This document shows positions 24,380-37,890 of a stretch of 64,000 bases of DNA, piece after piece (the first letter of the stretch is position 1; every line of letters begins with the position of its first letter). Made by a program: the position numbers and the translations under genes. The notes under the pieces were generated by a model, which saw only the letters and a list, made by a program, of their open reading frames with translations, searched no databases and was not told the origin of the DNA. The DNA comes from Fratercula arctica (lineage: Eukaryota > Chordata > Aves > Charadriiformes > Alcidae): NCBI GenBank assembly GCA_947846985.1, contig CANTUZ010000006.1, positions 44,623,707-44,687,706 of the forward strand, written 5' to 3'.

Positions 24380-24570
24380 CTGGCAGTGTCTTGTTTTCCC
24401 TCTGCTAATGGATTATGGTCTGTGCGAAGGATTATGACGAGTCAGCAGCTTCCTCCCTATTTACAGATCATGCCATTTAGCTCAAGAAATCAAGGCTCGT
24501 GTTTTACAACAAAGTGACCGGAGCAAAGTGTCACTAGCACTTGCTTCTGGAAGTCCTTCATAGGGTTGAG
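24380..24570. promoter_or_regulatory. Candidate regulatory block with Maf-type half-site
   Basis: Contains TAATGGATTATGG (about 24406-24418; GGATTA is an OTX/PITX-type core) and a GAGTCAGCAG word near 24440. On the other strand the latter reads CTGCTGACTC, close to a Maf recognition half-site. AGTGACCGGAGCAAAGTGTCAC follows further down, flanked by GTGAC/GTCAC. Motif inference only. Confidence 0.25.
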
Positions 24571-24574
24571 ACGT

Positions 24575-27500
24575 CTGTCTTGTGGCCAATACCTGTCTGT
24601 CTCTCAGTAGCTTCAGATCTGTGCAATCTTTTTATGTGGAAATTAATTATAAATAAAAATATGATGTGGAAGAAGATTGGTTATACATTACACTCTGTCT
24701 CATCCTTCTGTGATTAGACAGATTGACTCCACTGTGCTCCAGAGAATTTATTGAAGAACATTTATAATGTAATCTGTGTTTTTTCTTTGCTGATTTATGT
24801 GAGAGAGCAGCAAAGAGCGGGATATTTTTGTTTCTGTTTGCAGTTAGAAAGATAGAAAGAATCTGAAATATAATATTCCCCCCAAAAAACCTGCATTGCA
24901 CAGATATCCGTGTTTCTTAGCTATTGACAGAGGAAACACTTACACATACACTTATACATAAACACGCATGTATATTTCACCCCTAACAAATAATTCCTTT
25001 TTCTTCTGAGTTATGTGAATGGATAAAATCGCCTTCTGATTCCGAATAGACAGTCTGTCTTGCTCTACGTATTTCCCATTAAGTGCTACTATATATATAT
25101 TAAATACAGCTGTCTATGTGCTACTACGTATAGAGCTACACGTTGCTGCTATAGTACCATGCATGTCTTTCAACAAACATTTAATTTGTAAGAGCATGGA
25201 ACTCTTCATTAGCTCTTAATTTAAACAGCATTTATTTTAAACATCAATATGCATCCCTGAAAGATTTGTAACTACATATATTTTTTTTTGCAATATCTCT
25301 TCGTCAGTTATCAAGAATGTCATTCTCTTTTTCTCCAAAGATTACTTGAGAAATCAGGAATGTTGCTGTTATATATTTTATAAGGAAGCAAAGCTTCCTT
25401 TGGTTGTATAAGACCATCCAAGAAAATCTGCAGAATTGCTGTAATTTTCCATTGATTACACAGGAATTTTTCTCAAGGGAAAGATGGTTTCTTCTTTTTT
25501 CTGGTTTAGTTTCTGATGGGATTAGAAATTTCAGGCGACTGTCACTTTGGGAACTACTTTACCAATTATTTACACAGGTTTTGAGCATGTCCTAATATTG
25601 CATGTAATGCTCTTTGTGTGTTAGGTAAGAAAAAACACAAAGGTAATATGAAAATGGGTTTAAACCGATCTTTTGCAATGTCAAGGTTTGTATTTGTCAC
25701 TGTTTTATCAGAAAAGGGACTATGGGGAGAAGGGTCAGGTTTCCCTTGTCTTCGCTTTCACGTATCTCAAACTCCTTCAAACTCGGCACCTTCTGTGGAT
25801 GTATTTAACAAGGGAGAGGTTTGCTGTCCAGGACTCCCTGGCACTGGGAGACTGGAATAAAGAGAATATGCTTGCAAAATCGGGAAAGCATACATAGTGT
25901 GAAGTTGCATAACATTAAATTACAGGGCATTCTGCATTCCTGTGGATTCCTTTCAGCAAAATAAACAAGTCATGATGCAGCTGTATTGCTGCTTTCAAGC
26001 TGGACTCACTTTGGGAACTGGTGCAGAATTTGCCATTCTTCAGTGTAGCAATGGCCATTTTTAGATCTGCATTTTTTTTTTTAACATATCAGAGGTTTAC
26101 AGGATGAAATTTTGTATCTGTTTTATCTCATGTACTCAATCAACTGCACGGTGTCCCATGCAGGACATAACAGCTTTTTCTCTAGCTTTTTTTTTTTTCC
26201 AATGAGATTCTGATGTGAATGAAAGCAAGATGCCCCTTTGGCCGAAGCAGCCACAGAGTTAATAGGATTCACATGAGTTTCCAGATTCATCTCTGAAGTT
26301 GTATACACTGAGCTGTGAAGTAGGCTCCCATCTGTTCATGTTTGCTGCACTCCGTTGAAATTCGGCTGAGCCCTAATAGTACCGGCAAGAGGCACGTTGC
26401 TGCAGCCTGTCCTGCTTGGGCTCTCCCAGATGATCCAGTTGATGAGGGTGATGGATTAGAGCGATGGGATTAGGTTTATTTTCTTCTGATGTAGACTTTC
26501 TTGAGAAAGGCTTTTTAACAGGTGGTAGAACTGAGGCAACAGCAATTCTAATCCATGAGAAACTGCAGCAATTTTGGTATTTTATTCCCAGCTCAGGGGC
26601 AAGAAGTTGAAAAATCAAGACATTTCAAACACAGCTATGTTTCAAGTTTATCTAACTCTGTTTAAATGTTTGATTGAAGTAAAATATTTTGACATTCCTG
26701 CAGTAAAAATATTTCATTTTATTCTCACTCAATGAAGTACTTTGAATAAGTTGAGCTTTCACCAGTTTTGAGCCCTGTATTCAGGGAAAAACATCAACCC
26801 ACACAAGTTCTAGTGATAACTTGGAGCGCTGGATGTCTCTGCCGGGTATCTAAAAATACAGTTTTGGTACATGGGCGATAACACATTGCTTTCTTAGCTT
26901 TTTAGTGGAGGCATTGTGAGATTCTGCCTTGGGAGTCGAAATGGTCAGGAGATTATAGGGCGCCAGAGAGCTCAGGCAGGAGACCGAGGTAGAGCTCAAA
27001 TGGGAGACTGAGGTACCTTGATAATAATTTAAAATAAAAAAAAAAAAGGGTGGGGGGTTCATTTTCTGTGAGGGCTTTATTCTGATAATGGCAGGTATTT
27101 GTTGCTGTACTTACATGAAAAGTTTTACTGCAAACACTCAGGAAGCCGTGCTGGTGACTGCTCGCTGATGGCCTCCTTGCAGACTTTTACCCGAAGCTGT
27201 TAACTGCAGGTGCACTGCGACCCTCCGGGGCCCACCTGCCACTCGAGCAAGGTTTGCTATTGCAGCATTATGAAAGTTTTCACTGCACATGCTCTAAAAC
27301 ATGTTGGCACTTCTCTGTTTGTGCTCGGTGCTCCTCTACTTGTGCTTGGTACTCTGGCTTTCAGTGGAAACTGGATCAGAAAGATTATTGTTGTAATGTG
27401 TCTGAGAGTGCCAGCAATGCTTCCTCCTGAATGCTCCCGTTAAATGCAGCTCCATTTTCTTTGTTTCAGTCTGTTGGCAGTGACTCTCTCAGCTGATTGT

Positions 27501-28985
27501 GTTCAGTACCATTCCTCCTGTTTCTTGCGGTACATTAATGCTTTTAAATTATTTTTTTTCCTATGCTCTCTTTTTTTTCCTTAGTCCTGTGCAACAACTG
27601 TCTAAGCAGCAAATTTCTCTTGGCAGGGAGGTAGGGAGCTGGGGTCTAACCTTGTAAAAGCAGAGTTGTTGTCAGAAGAGTGAAAAGGCTCTGGCGTTAT
27701 CATTTACAGTCCTAGCAAAGCATCCCCCAAGCGTTGTGGGGATATGAGGGAGGGTGCTGATGGGAAATAATATGATAGTTGTTTAATGAAATAACAGCAA
27801 ATGAGGGACGAGGAGCTACAGCTGGTAAATGGATCTAAATCATAAGAGATACGGATGCCAGCAGGGTAGGACAGCCCATGACACTAATTTATCAGTGGTT
27901 GCCACTGGTGTGTATATACCATGTATTTATGGTTGCTGTGCATGAGGGCTATTGTCTCACAGGTGTGAAAATTACTGCTTCTAGCAGAAGATGCTGCCAT
28001 CCAGGAGTGTGAAAAATTACTCAATGGGATTAAGGACAGCCCAGCAGCTTTTTTCTGGCTTTAGTGTTATTGCTGGAGAGAGGCTTTTTTCTTCTTTTGT
28101 TTAATTCTTAACAGCAAGTTTGATTCAGCAGTGGGCTTTAGATGTATTCGCTGTGGTGTTTTGTGATTGCATTTTGGTTTTATCTTGATTACTGCATGCC
28201 CCTGGAGTAATTCTTGTATCTTGTTGCTTCCAGTCCTGCCTCTGTTATGGACTGGAAAGTTGCTTTTTATTTTTATCTTTTTTTAAAGAGAGAGCTATAA
28301 TGGGTGGAAAAAATATTAGCAATGAGAGGAATCTGAGGGGTAACACTACCTTACCGCCCTTTTTTCCCCATCTCTAGCACTGCTGCCCTCTATGGGAAAA
28401 TTTTTTTCTTATTTTGTGATGATTTGCTCAGTTAAGAAAAGGTGAACCTTGGACTTAGATCCAGTTCCCTGTTTTCTCACAGATTTCTGGTTTGATTTTC
28501 AGCCGAACATCTGGGCAGCATCGCTGAAAGCAAGACACAAACTCCTCTGGGGAGCTTAGCCTTAGCACGACATTCCTCAGTTCTCTGTTCTTTAAAAAGA
28601 AATAGCAATATTACCCCATTTCAAAGCAGTGTCATGAGAATAGATGCACGGAGGGATTTGAGATGCTGAGTACTACAGCAGTGCGAGCTGTGCAGGAGGA
28701 CAGAATAGGCTTTTAGATGTTTGTCTCAGCTTATGTCTTGTAGCAGATTCCTGATAATTAGGTTTTCTATTCAGCTGCTTTTTGATAGGGTTATTACCTG
28801 CCCATCATTCTTTTCTTTGTTAACAGGCACTTTTTACCTTTTTTCATGCCTTCTGTGTCTTTCCTTTTGCCTTCCCATTGTCACTTATCAATTACCCACT
28901 TACACCGTGTCTTGTTGTGCTGAAACCTACTGGGGAATGCTTTGGATTTTTTTCATATTTACCGACCAATAAATTGTTCTTCACC
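24575..28985. other. Unique non-coding sequence
   Basis: No gene supported. A short (TA)n stretch lies near 25090-25100 and a poly-A run of 12 at 27036-27047. Nothing else is recognisable. Confidence 0.55.
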
Positions 28986-28991
28986 TGGTGA

Positions 28992-29035
28992 TTTGATCAA
29001 CGTCAATTCTTTGATCAACATTGATCCTTTGATCA
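28992..29035. promoter_or_regulatory. Three phased TTTGATCA sites (TCF/LEF-type)
   Basis: TTTGATCA starts at 28992, 29010 and 29028, an exact 18-bp period. The third is embedded in CCTTTGATC and the second in TCTTTGATC, which match the CTTTGATC core bound by TCF/LEF factors. The first lacks the leading C. Between the first two copies is AACGTCAATTC and between the last two AACATTGATCC, so the array is also a diverged 18-bp tandem repeat. Whether it binds TCF is inference. Confidence 0.45.
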
Positions 29036-31068
29036 TTCAGTATCTTATTACATTCAGGGACATTTAGATTATATTTAGTAAAATCATCATGCTAAGCTTC
29101 AGATTCCCATGATGATCTGGTTTTCTGATCCTGTTATATCCTTGGATACTCGCTTGCTGGAGTCTTCTGCTATGGTGATCATTTACTGTCTGTTTCTTTA
29201 TTGTTCATTAACTGCCCTCTCTTTGAGCAAAATATTTTCAAAAGACTTTGGTTGTACTGAGATTTTTCTCCACGAGACGTCTAACGTGATGAGACTATTC
29301 ACTTGGTAGGGAGGAAGACACAGCTTCATCATAGCAGGGAGAGGACAAGAGGGCTCAAGTTCAAGTAAACCTACAGCGTCAGCCATCTCCTCAGTTTAAA
29401 ATTGAAAGAGTTGAGGAGGTAGATGTAATAGTAGGACACAATGAAAGAGTTGCTTGTGAAAGTATGAGCTGAGTTCAGCAGATATGCTATTCAGAACCAT
29501 TCTTTTTTTCTCTTATGCCCAGTGGTGTACTCTTAGAAGAATTTAAATTTTGCCTTTTCACACTATTTGGATGTATCTTTAAAACCTCCAATAGGAAATG
29601 CAACCAATGCTTGGTTATAATTATAAGCCAGTCTTAAGATTTCTGTTCTTTGCTATCGTTAGCAATTACTACTGTCTCTACTGTTTCAGTTTAACATAAA
29701 CTTCCTTCTACTTGTGTTCTCTCTCCCAAAGTCTGCTACACACTCCCAGGAGAATGAAAGCAGCAGGTTGTTGCTCCAAAGACTCTGTGGCTTCTCTTAC
29801 TGCATTATTGTAGCAACTCAGTAAACAAGAGAGACACCCTCAGTCCATCACAGCCTTACTCTTTTGGCAAGTACTGATTTTGAAACTGCGGACAACTTCA
29901 AAAACAGTCACCAATTTTTGATTCAAACCATCATCTTCCATTACCTTTTTCTTCAGTTTCTGCTGCTTTCAAAAATCTCCATCTTGCTATAAAACTCCTT
30001 TTTAAAAAGATAACATTTTAGTTACTGTTGAGAAAAGAAATCCTTAGGCTGGGTGCCAAAACCTAATCCCTTCTTCACTGGCAAACCTACTTATTGCCAG
30101 CTTGAATCGCCTACGGTCTTTGGGAAGCAACTGACCCCAACCAGCTCAGCCCGGGGTCCTTAGTCCCGCTCCAGCAATGCCGTAGGAAAAGGAAATGGGT
30201 TTCCTTGTAAAACTCAGTGGGTAAATGAGGTTTTGCCTCATTTTTACTGTCTTTACAGCCATTGTGTGTAGTAGGGGAGCCTGGCAGTGTCCTGTGATGG
30301 GCAAAGCAGCAAGCTCAGAATCCCGTGAGTCTTCACCGTCTCCCTCTCAGTGAATAATGTAACATCATTTTGTTTTCCTTCATACATATAACAGCAGAAG
30401 AGCCTCCATTACAAAGCTGTAGGGGAAATTTGCTAACAGCTATGCAACCTTGAAAAAGAGAAAGAAAAAAAAACCCCAAACAAACAACTGGAAGTATGTC
30501 ATATTTGTAGATGAATGCTTCTTTGTTCAAATTTATGAGAACCCTTTCCAAATATTGTCTTTAGATTACATGCTGCTCCCAGTTCAATATTGCCATGTCA
30601 GTGAATTGGACCTTACATTTCTTTCTAGATCATTTGCTGCTGTGGGCAATGAGATTGGTGCATTTTCTGATTTTTTTTTTATTAGATCTGTAATATGTTG
30701 GCCTTCTTCAGGTTCTTATTCTGACAATATGATATTTGTCCTTATGTTTCTAGAGTGTCCCAAATTGCTCATAGAGTCATACTGATATCATTTTGCTTTC
30801 TATTCTATTCCGTATTTATATCCTTCTTTAGGGCACTGTTATTCATGCTCACAGGTTTTAGTGTTACATTTTTTTGCTGACAACTCCCAAATCTATTTTT
30901 CAGTACCTACTGACCCAGTGCTGGCTCTCCCTTTGCTGTGTGATTGTCTTTATGACATGCCTGTTTGGAATGGATGTCATCAAACTTTCTCAAGTTGAAT
31001 GCAGACAAGAATGAATTGTAGCTCGAAGAGTTGTCTCAGTATTACTTTCTATCTATATTTCTTATTTG

Positions 31069-31084
31069 CCATTGACTTTGATGG
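31069..31084. repeat. CCATTGACTTYRATGG core (old inverted-repeat element)
   Basis: CCATTGACTTTGATGG is near-palindromic and matches the centre of a short inverted-repeat element common in bird and reptile genomes. Only the core is recognisable, so chance similarity remains possible. Confidence 0.3.
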
Positions 31085-32163
31085 ATGCATGCGAAGTCTT
31101 ACTTGCTTTACTGTAAGATCTGTAACTAATATGAATATATTATTATTACTGTTTCATGATGGAGGCCTTAATAGCAATTAAATGTTACAGTAGATGGTGC
31201 ATGATCATACATAACAGAGCCTTACAATATAATTCTTATAATCAAATTAGTGAAGTTAGGCAACTGGAATAGATTCAGTGGATAAGGCTGCTGACCCAGC
31301 AGCTGTCCTATTAATAACGTGTGTCTGCTGTGAAGACCAGTTCATTATAAAACTTTAAATAATATTCAGGAAACCTTTATGGGCACATAAATTAAGCATA
31401 CAAAGTTACATGCCCAGCAGTTTCTGTGAATGCCCACCTCCCCCTGGGCTAGATGTGAACCAAAAGAGCGGTGGCATCTGCAGAGCCTGGCAGAAATACC
31501 TATAAAGAGGTATTTCCTTTCTCCTGTGGGGAAACATCTGACTTGCCATCAGAGAAAATCACGGCTAAGTTAGTTAGTATGGAACTCTATTTATAGAAAT
31601 ATGAAGCACTGACCAATAGGCTTAAGATGCATAAAAATTAGTGGAAACTTTGCAAAGCATCATGAAAGATTGCCTGGAGCATGGGAGTCACTGGGATTTA
31701 GTGGTTTAGGGAGAGACAAGGTGGCTGGTTCTGGGTGGCTTCATGCATAGTCATTCAGAAACACTGAGAGAAGTTTCACGAATGTTACTTTTTAAATTTT
31801 CTTGCTTTAAAAAAAAAACTCCAAAGTTTTAGTTTGTAATTTTGAGGTGATTAAAACTAATTTCTACTTTATGATTTCCTGTGTGGTTAAATCCTGAACA
31901 GACAATAGTTTTCTTTAAATTTTTAACTTTGCTTCAGTCTTTACCCTTATCTTCTCTTCTCCTGATCTGTCTCCCGTATCTCTCAAGCCTGTATTGTTCA
32001 TGGAGGAACATAATTCCTTATCTCATCACACTCCTATTGAGAGATCTCTCTGCTGACTTCACTGAAAAGAAAAGATTGATCTAATGCTTATACCCTTTGC
32101 TCGCATAGTAATTTGCTCCATCTGGGGTTTTTCTTTGGTTTCCCAAGTCTGGGTTTTACATCT

Positions 32164-32184
32164 AGCTCCTTTTGAAAAGGAGCT
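32164..32184. other. 21-bp perfect palindrome
   Basis: AGCTCCTTTT, a central G, then AAAAGGAGCT: arms of 10 bp around one base. No recognised function. Confidence 0.75.
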
Positions 32185-33232
32185 GTTACATTCGTATACT
32201 TCACTTGTCTGTTCTTTAGGCTTGTACATTGTACTTCTGAACACTCAAGTTCAGGATTCATTCAGGCTTTAAAATATTTGAACACAATTTGCTGAGCAGC
32301 TTCAAATCAGTCCTCTGTTGGAACACCAACGTAGGCCCAATCCACAAATGTTTATTATGCAAAAAATTATGCTTAAAATTCAGAATGTCTCTGCCGATGG
32401 TAACAAGTTGAATGGCAAAGGGAGTTACACTCGAGAGGTGAGAAGTTCAAGGTGACTTTACCCTGTCATTCTGAGGCCTGGATGGCAGATGGTGTGGCTT
32501 GCAAGAATTGGCCGTGTTATCCTCATCAAAACCCGAAGTGTCGACGTGTGTAAGCAGATCGCTGGAGGGGAGAGGGAAACCGCTTAATACCTGGAAGAAG
32601 CCTACAGAAGAGCTTTTCTTTCACCAGTGCCAGTGAACATCACTGCTTGCGAGATGTCCTTACACGGATGAGGGCCCTCATTGGAAGGGGACCCAGGTTT
32701 TCCCTCCTGTTGCAGCCCTGTATGGGTTGGCAATGAGGAGGCATTACTGAACATTCAGCCCTTGTTGGTGACATTTGCGTCCTTCTCACCTTGTTTGATT
32801 TTAATCTTTGAATATATTTTCATTTACTTTTTGTCTTCTGGTCTGTTTAGTCTTTAGTTTTCATTGAGTATATTCCCTAATAAGATTTTTTTTTTTTTAG
32901 AGTCTATCTGTAGTTGCATGTTTTTTACAAGAAGGATGTTGAGCATTGAACAGTGGGTGCATTTTACCATCTTAACCTTCATGTCTTGTATGGTTGCTTG
33001 TAGAGTTCCAGAGTTAGTTGTTTAATGAGATATCTTCAACCACACAAGAGTTCAGCTTTCATCGTTTAGGACTGGACATGGGGCACTGCTGCAAAGCCAC
33101 AGTAAGCGAGCCAGTTCTGCTTGTTTCAAGTAGCTGCAGCAGTGAAAATCTCCCAAAACGTTAACAAAATATGCTGTTCTCTTCAACTTGGTATAAATTA
33201 ATTTATTAGTTTTTAATTTTTATATTAAATTG

Positions 33233-33251
33233 TAATTAATTAATTAATTAA
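33233..33251. repeat. (TAAT)n microsatellite
   Basis: Between four and five TAAT units in AT-rich flanks. Confidence 0.85.
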
Positions 33252-33439
33252 CAATTTACTTTCTCCAAGATAAGTTATAGCCCCTCTATCTTAACTTCTC
33301 ATTAATTTACACTTTATGATTACCAAAAAATATAATAATGCACTGAACATTTGGCAGCTGAGAATATTCTAAAATGAGCGCATGGTAATTGTTTGTAAGT
33401 CCGTGGAATTTAATTAAACTGTGTTTTAAAAGTCTTAGA

Positions 33440-33720
33440 AACTGATGACTGAAAATCAGCTAAATAAAATGTTTACAAATGGGCACATAAATATGCATAC
33501 GGGGTTAGGAAGCAGGCTGTTTACAATGCCGAGCTCGTCTGTTTGCAAAGGCAACATCCAGTACAGCATGTGCCTGATAATTACATTTTGGCTTAATAAA
33601 CAGAAATGGGAAGGATGCTTATTTTTAATTATGTTAATGCTTTCTTTTTTGATGCATCTCGCTAATATGGTGCAACAGAGAGATGTTTAGCTTTTATATT
33701 TCACGGCAAATTTGCAGAAA
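33440..33720. promoter_or_regulatory. Candidate enhancer: forkhead and homeodomain sites
   Basis: Three forkhead-type cores on the same strand: TGTTTAC at 33470-33476, TGTTTAC at 33518-33524 and TGTTTGC at 33540-33546. TAATTAC follows at 33578-33584 and TAATTAT at 33626-33632. Sequence complexity is even and free of simple repeats, unlike the surroundings. This motif grouping is typical of conserved developmental enhancers. Neither conservation nor activity is shown by the sequence itself. Confidence 0.33.
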
Positions 33721-34436
33721 TGGGGGGTGTTAAAAGAAGGAAGAAGTTTTCATCTTTTGTGTAAAATGTGGGGCGCATTTGAAACCTGCTCTAGCCCCAC
33801 GAGAGTTCTGAAAGGCACATTGAATTGATTGTACATCAGAGGGATGTTACACATTTATTCAGCAGTTTTCATTCCAGGAGATTTTGTCCATATCAGATTA
33901 CTCCATTGATATGTCCTTGATGTGTATGTGTATATACATGTATCTATGTGGGATATTATTTACAGCTCCCCAGTACATCTTTTCTCTGGCTGTGTTTATA
34001 CTGCACTTAAGGGTATTGGACATTTAAAACTAGTTTTTTGTGTCTTGCTCATGTATGAATGAAGCGATGCTGGTTTAGCTTCAGCACCAGTCTTCTAAGC
34101 CTGAACTGGCCCCTGGATACTCACGGGACAACTGACCTGACCTGAAATCTGCACTGCCATAATTCAGTTACTGCTCGTTGGCCATTTCTGTGTACACTGC
34201 AGTCACTTTGGTGTTGTCACTAAAGGACATACACCTTCTCCCCAGTTTAAAGATGTTGAGCATGGTGAAAAGTTTGCCACAGGTGTGAAGTAAGGGCCTG
34301 GATCTAGCCGAGGATCTTTATTTTTCCTCTCCATTTTTTTTAGTCTGACACATTTGTAAAAGCCAGGGGGAGTTAAGGCTTTACACGCACTTTTAGTAAT
34401 GAGGATTTTAACAGTTTTAAAATGCTTTGCTAATTT

Positions 34437-34478
34437 AAAAAAAAAACCAAAACAAACAAACAAAAAAACCAAAACAAA
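34437..34478. repeat. A-rich low-complexity tract
   Basis: A runs interrupted by CC and CAAA units. No adjacent retrotransposon body is recognisable. Confidence 0.8.
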
Positions 34479-37400
34479 GCTCCAGTAGATCAGGACATTG
34501 TCAGGGATTTATCCACGTAAATTGGTTCAAATTAACTTTTCAGAAATGTCCCAAAGCAGTTACAAATGAAATGCAGTTCTGGTCCAATTAGACAGAATCT
34601 GTTCCTACTTGTTACATTTCAGGGAAAAAGGAGCACAAGCTTCTTCCTGGAGAGTTTAGAAGTATCACTTTTTAACTTGATTCTTAGATAATGGGAAATT
34701 GTATTGACCGGTTCAAGCTGAGTACTTGGAAGGAATGCTGGAATCTCTATCATGGCCTATTTTTATCCCCCAGTAAGTTTATTTATGGCTGAAGCAGAAT
34801 GTTGCTATTCTGCAGCTATAGCCGTTTTTTTTCTTTTACATATATATTTTAGGACATGTGAAAATAGGTAAGCTGTAGGACAATGAACACTGTAACAAAA
34901 AGAGAAATTGCAGTGCCTTCCAGTGGAGCAGCCAGAGTGTAATATATGTGATGAACAAGAAGTTACTCATAGACATACCTACTGTTGTTTCGCTCTTCAT
35001 TATTAGCATGTGGCAGTCTTTGTATTCTGTTGGGATTTGTGGTTATTTCACAAGCTGCCAGAACAACTGACCTGCCTGAAGTTCAACAGTGCCTGTACAA
35101 ATATGCATGTGTGTAAATATGTATGTAGAGAGATACTTCTAGAGAGACAGCACACTGTTGACTTCCTCGCTTGTCCTTTTTCCTGTCTGAGCCTCCTTAT
35201 TAAAATAATAAACCAATTCTGTGTGTTCGTGCAGCAGTTCTGTATTTTCTTGAGTCATATCCACTTGTCTGGAGCTGGAGGAACAATGTGTAACATATCA
35301 ATGTATTCATCTGATAAAAATTGTTTTCTCTATCCAACAATCTCTTGTACAAAATATCAGAGGAATGAACAACTGACAATTTAAGAGTGGTAGGGAAAAG
35401 AGTCTGTTCTCCATGTGCTGCAAAGGAGGCCTGAAAATCTGTGTCAGACTTTCTGCATTTCCACAGACCCCCACTGAGTTCATTACTCCTGTACCAGAGA
35501 TTGCAAAACTAGGGCAGTTAGAAAACTGGGTAAAATGTTTTGTCAAATAATAATGGATGCTACTCTGTTTGCTATAGATCTCGGTAAATAATTTTAAAGT
35601 GTATTCACAGGGAAAAAAGTGGTTAATAATAGTGCTATTTCCAAATTTTAATGAGATTCCTCAGGGGCACAGCAATGCATAGTGGTATATCTCATTATCT
35701 CATTAGATGACTTGGGCTTACATCAGGAACAATTTGGATTAAACCAACATGCTCTCTGAATCAAGGGACCTGGCTTCAGCAAATGCTGGGGGAAAAAAAA
35801 AAAAAGAGTTTTCTTGACATTTTTTTATTTCTCCTGGCTTAGGTAAAAATTAGTTTCAATTGAGAAAATGAAGCTCATGCAGAACTAGGTATAAATGATG
35901 CTCCCAACATGCAGTTTTGGGGCTATTTATACCTTTACACTAATTAAGAATTCAGGAGATCTCTTCTTTCAAGTGCACTGTCGACAAAAACTGTGAGTTC
36001 TCAAAAATCAGAATATAACATTCACAGTATCGTACTTGCAAAGCACCCACTGCAACATGCACAGGATCCTGAGCAACTTCCTAAAGTACTACTTGTGCAT
36101 TGAAAACATCATGCAAAATCACAAAGAAATTGACTAAAGAAAGCATTGAAAGCAAACAAGAGGCGGAGGGTAATTTTAGAAAGTTTGACAAAGCTTCTGT
36201 TTAACTGATGGGGATGAAACAAGTTGGTTCCAGTGCTGAGCAGGGACGGTGGCAGAATCCCTGTGTGGGAGCTAAAGAAGTGGGTGAATGTCCCAGAAAA
36301 AAGAATTTAATATAATTATTCTGAGACAAAACCTTATCTGATGGAAGGATTTAAAGGTCTGGGTGTTGCTCTGTACTTACCATAGATAAAGCAGACTTTC
36401 AGGTTGTCTGGCTCTGTTTCTCTCCTCCTGTCCCCCACGTTTGAAGATGGTGCTGCGGGGGAGCCATGTCCAGCGTGCTAACAGGGCACCCCGTGGGTCA
36501 CAGTGCATGGAAAAGCCATCGGCCAGTGGATGTTATCAGGGATAACACTGCTTCTCCTGCAGATCCCAATTGCATGCACCAACTCTTGCTTCGTGCCAGT
36601 TCCTGAGTCTTTGCTCTTTCATGGCGTTTTAGTTGATTTATTCGTCACTGTGAGGAGGTGCTGCTTTTGAATAAGCATCAAATGTACATAACTGGGTGGG
36701 ACTTTTGGTTTTAATACAAATATTTTAGTTTTCTTCTAATCAGTAGTGGACTGAAAAGAGATAGATAATGTTGTTGAGTTGTGTTGCTGTGCGATTGCAA
36801 TACTTCAAATACTGACTTTGAGGTAATCATGCATGCGCATGCTAAAGTGCTGGGCAGTCCCAAAAGTGTTTAATTGCCATGAACACAGGAGGAAGAAGGA
36901 ATAGTTTTTCCACACTTTTTGTGAGGGCTGTGGGGTTTGACTGCCAATAGAGCACATAGTGTCTTACACAGATCAGCAGACAGTTGTCGTATTTGCATCT
37001 TTATTTTTCTAAGGAAAATCAATACAGGATTCAATTAAAAATTCAACGGTAAAATAGATGGAATAGCTTGTTTGGATAAGTTAGGCAACTGGAGGAATTT
37101 TTAATCAGAAAATACTGACTTCATGACATACTTGGTACCTGGACATCTGGTATGAAATGGCACGTTTTTTGTAAAATGATCAGGTCATTTTACCACTGAT
37201 TCTCTAATATTACAAACTAAAAAAATAATTTTGTATGTTATGTGCAGCTCTTCTGTGATAGTGTTTGATTCCAAAATCTAGGGCTGATGGTTCTTCTGGG
37301 CAATTCCAGTTAATCCCATGATAGATATCGTCAAGTCATCAAAACCAGAGAATAAAACATGAATATTCACGCTCTACATGAACTTCAATAAGCGTTTGGG

Positions 37401-37862
37401 TTTTTTCTCATTCTGACTTATAGATCATGAAGGGCTTACTCCTAGCATCTATTGATACAGTGAAAGGTTTTGGGATGCTTTTTAGGCAGTGGCACCAGCT
37501 ACGGTTCAACACATCACTGCCCTGAGCACCTTTCTGATTTATCCTATGTTAGTGGTAGAAAGGAAAAATACTGCCTTCAGCTGCCGCATCCATACCTTGT
37601 TTCCAGTATTCTGATATATTCTGTAGCTAATATTCCTCTTCTCTGTATTAAGTGGTGGCCTCTGAAAAGCAGCCACTGTAATCGCATCCCGTGTTGGGAT
37701 GCAGAGGTTAAGCAGGAACTCTTTGGAAGACTGACAAAAGCAGATTTCTTTCAGAGGCAATTCCTAAATGTAGCATGGGAGGGAGGGGAAAAGAGTTGTT
37801 TGTCTAGTATGACTGATAACGGGTGTTGTTTAATATATCTGGTAGAATATCTTTGGTGGTGT

Positions 37863-37890
37863 TTTGTTTTTTTGTTTTTTTTTTTTTTTT
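37863..37890. repeat. T-rich tract with T16
   Basis: T runs separated by single G, ending in 16 T at 37875-37890. It gives rise to Phe-rich spurious frames. Confidence 0.85.

Larger units (their letters stand above)
29040..33400. other. Unique non-coding sequence
   Basis: No gene supported. It includes an imperfect 8-bp inverted repeat (31494-31515), a 21-bp palindrome (32164-32184), a short-repeat core at 31069-31084 and a (TAAT)n stretch at 33233-33251. Confidence 0.55.
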
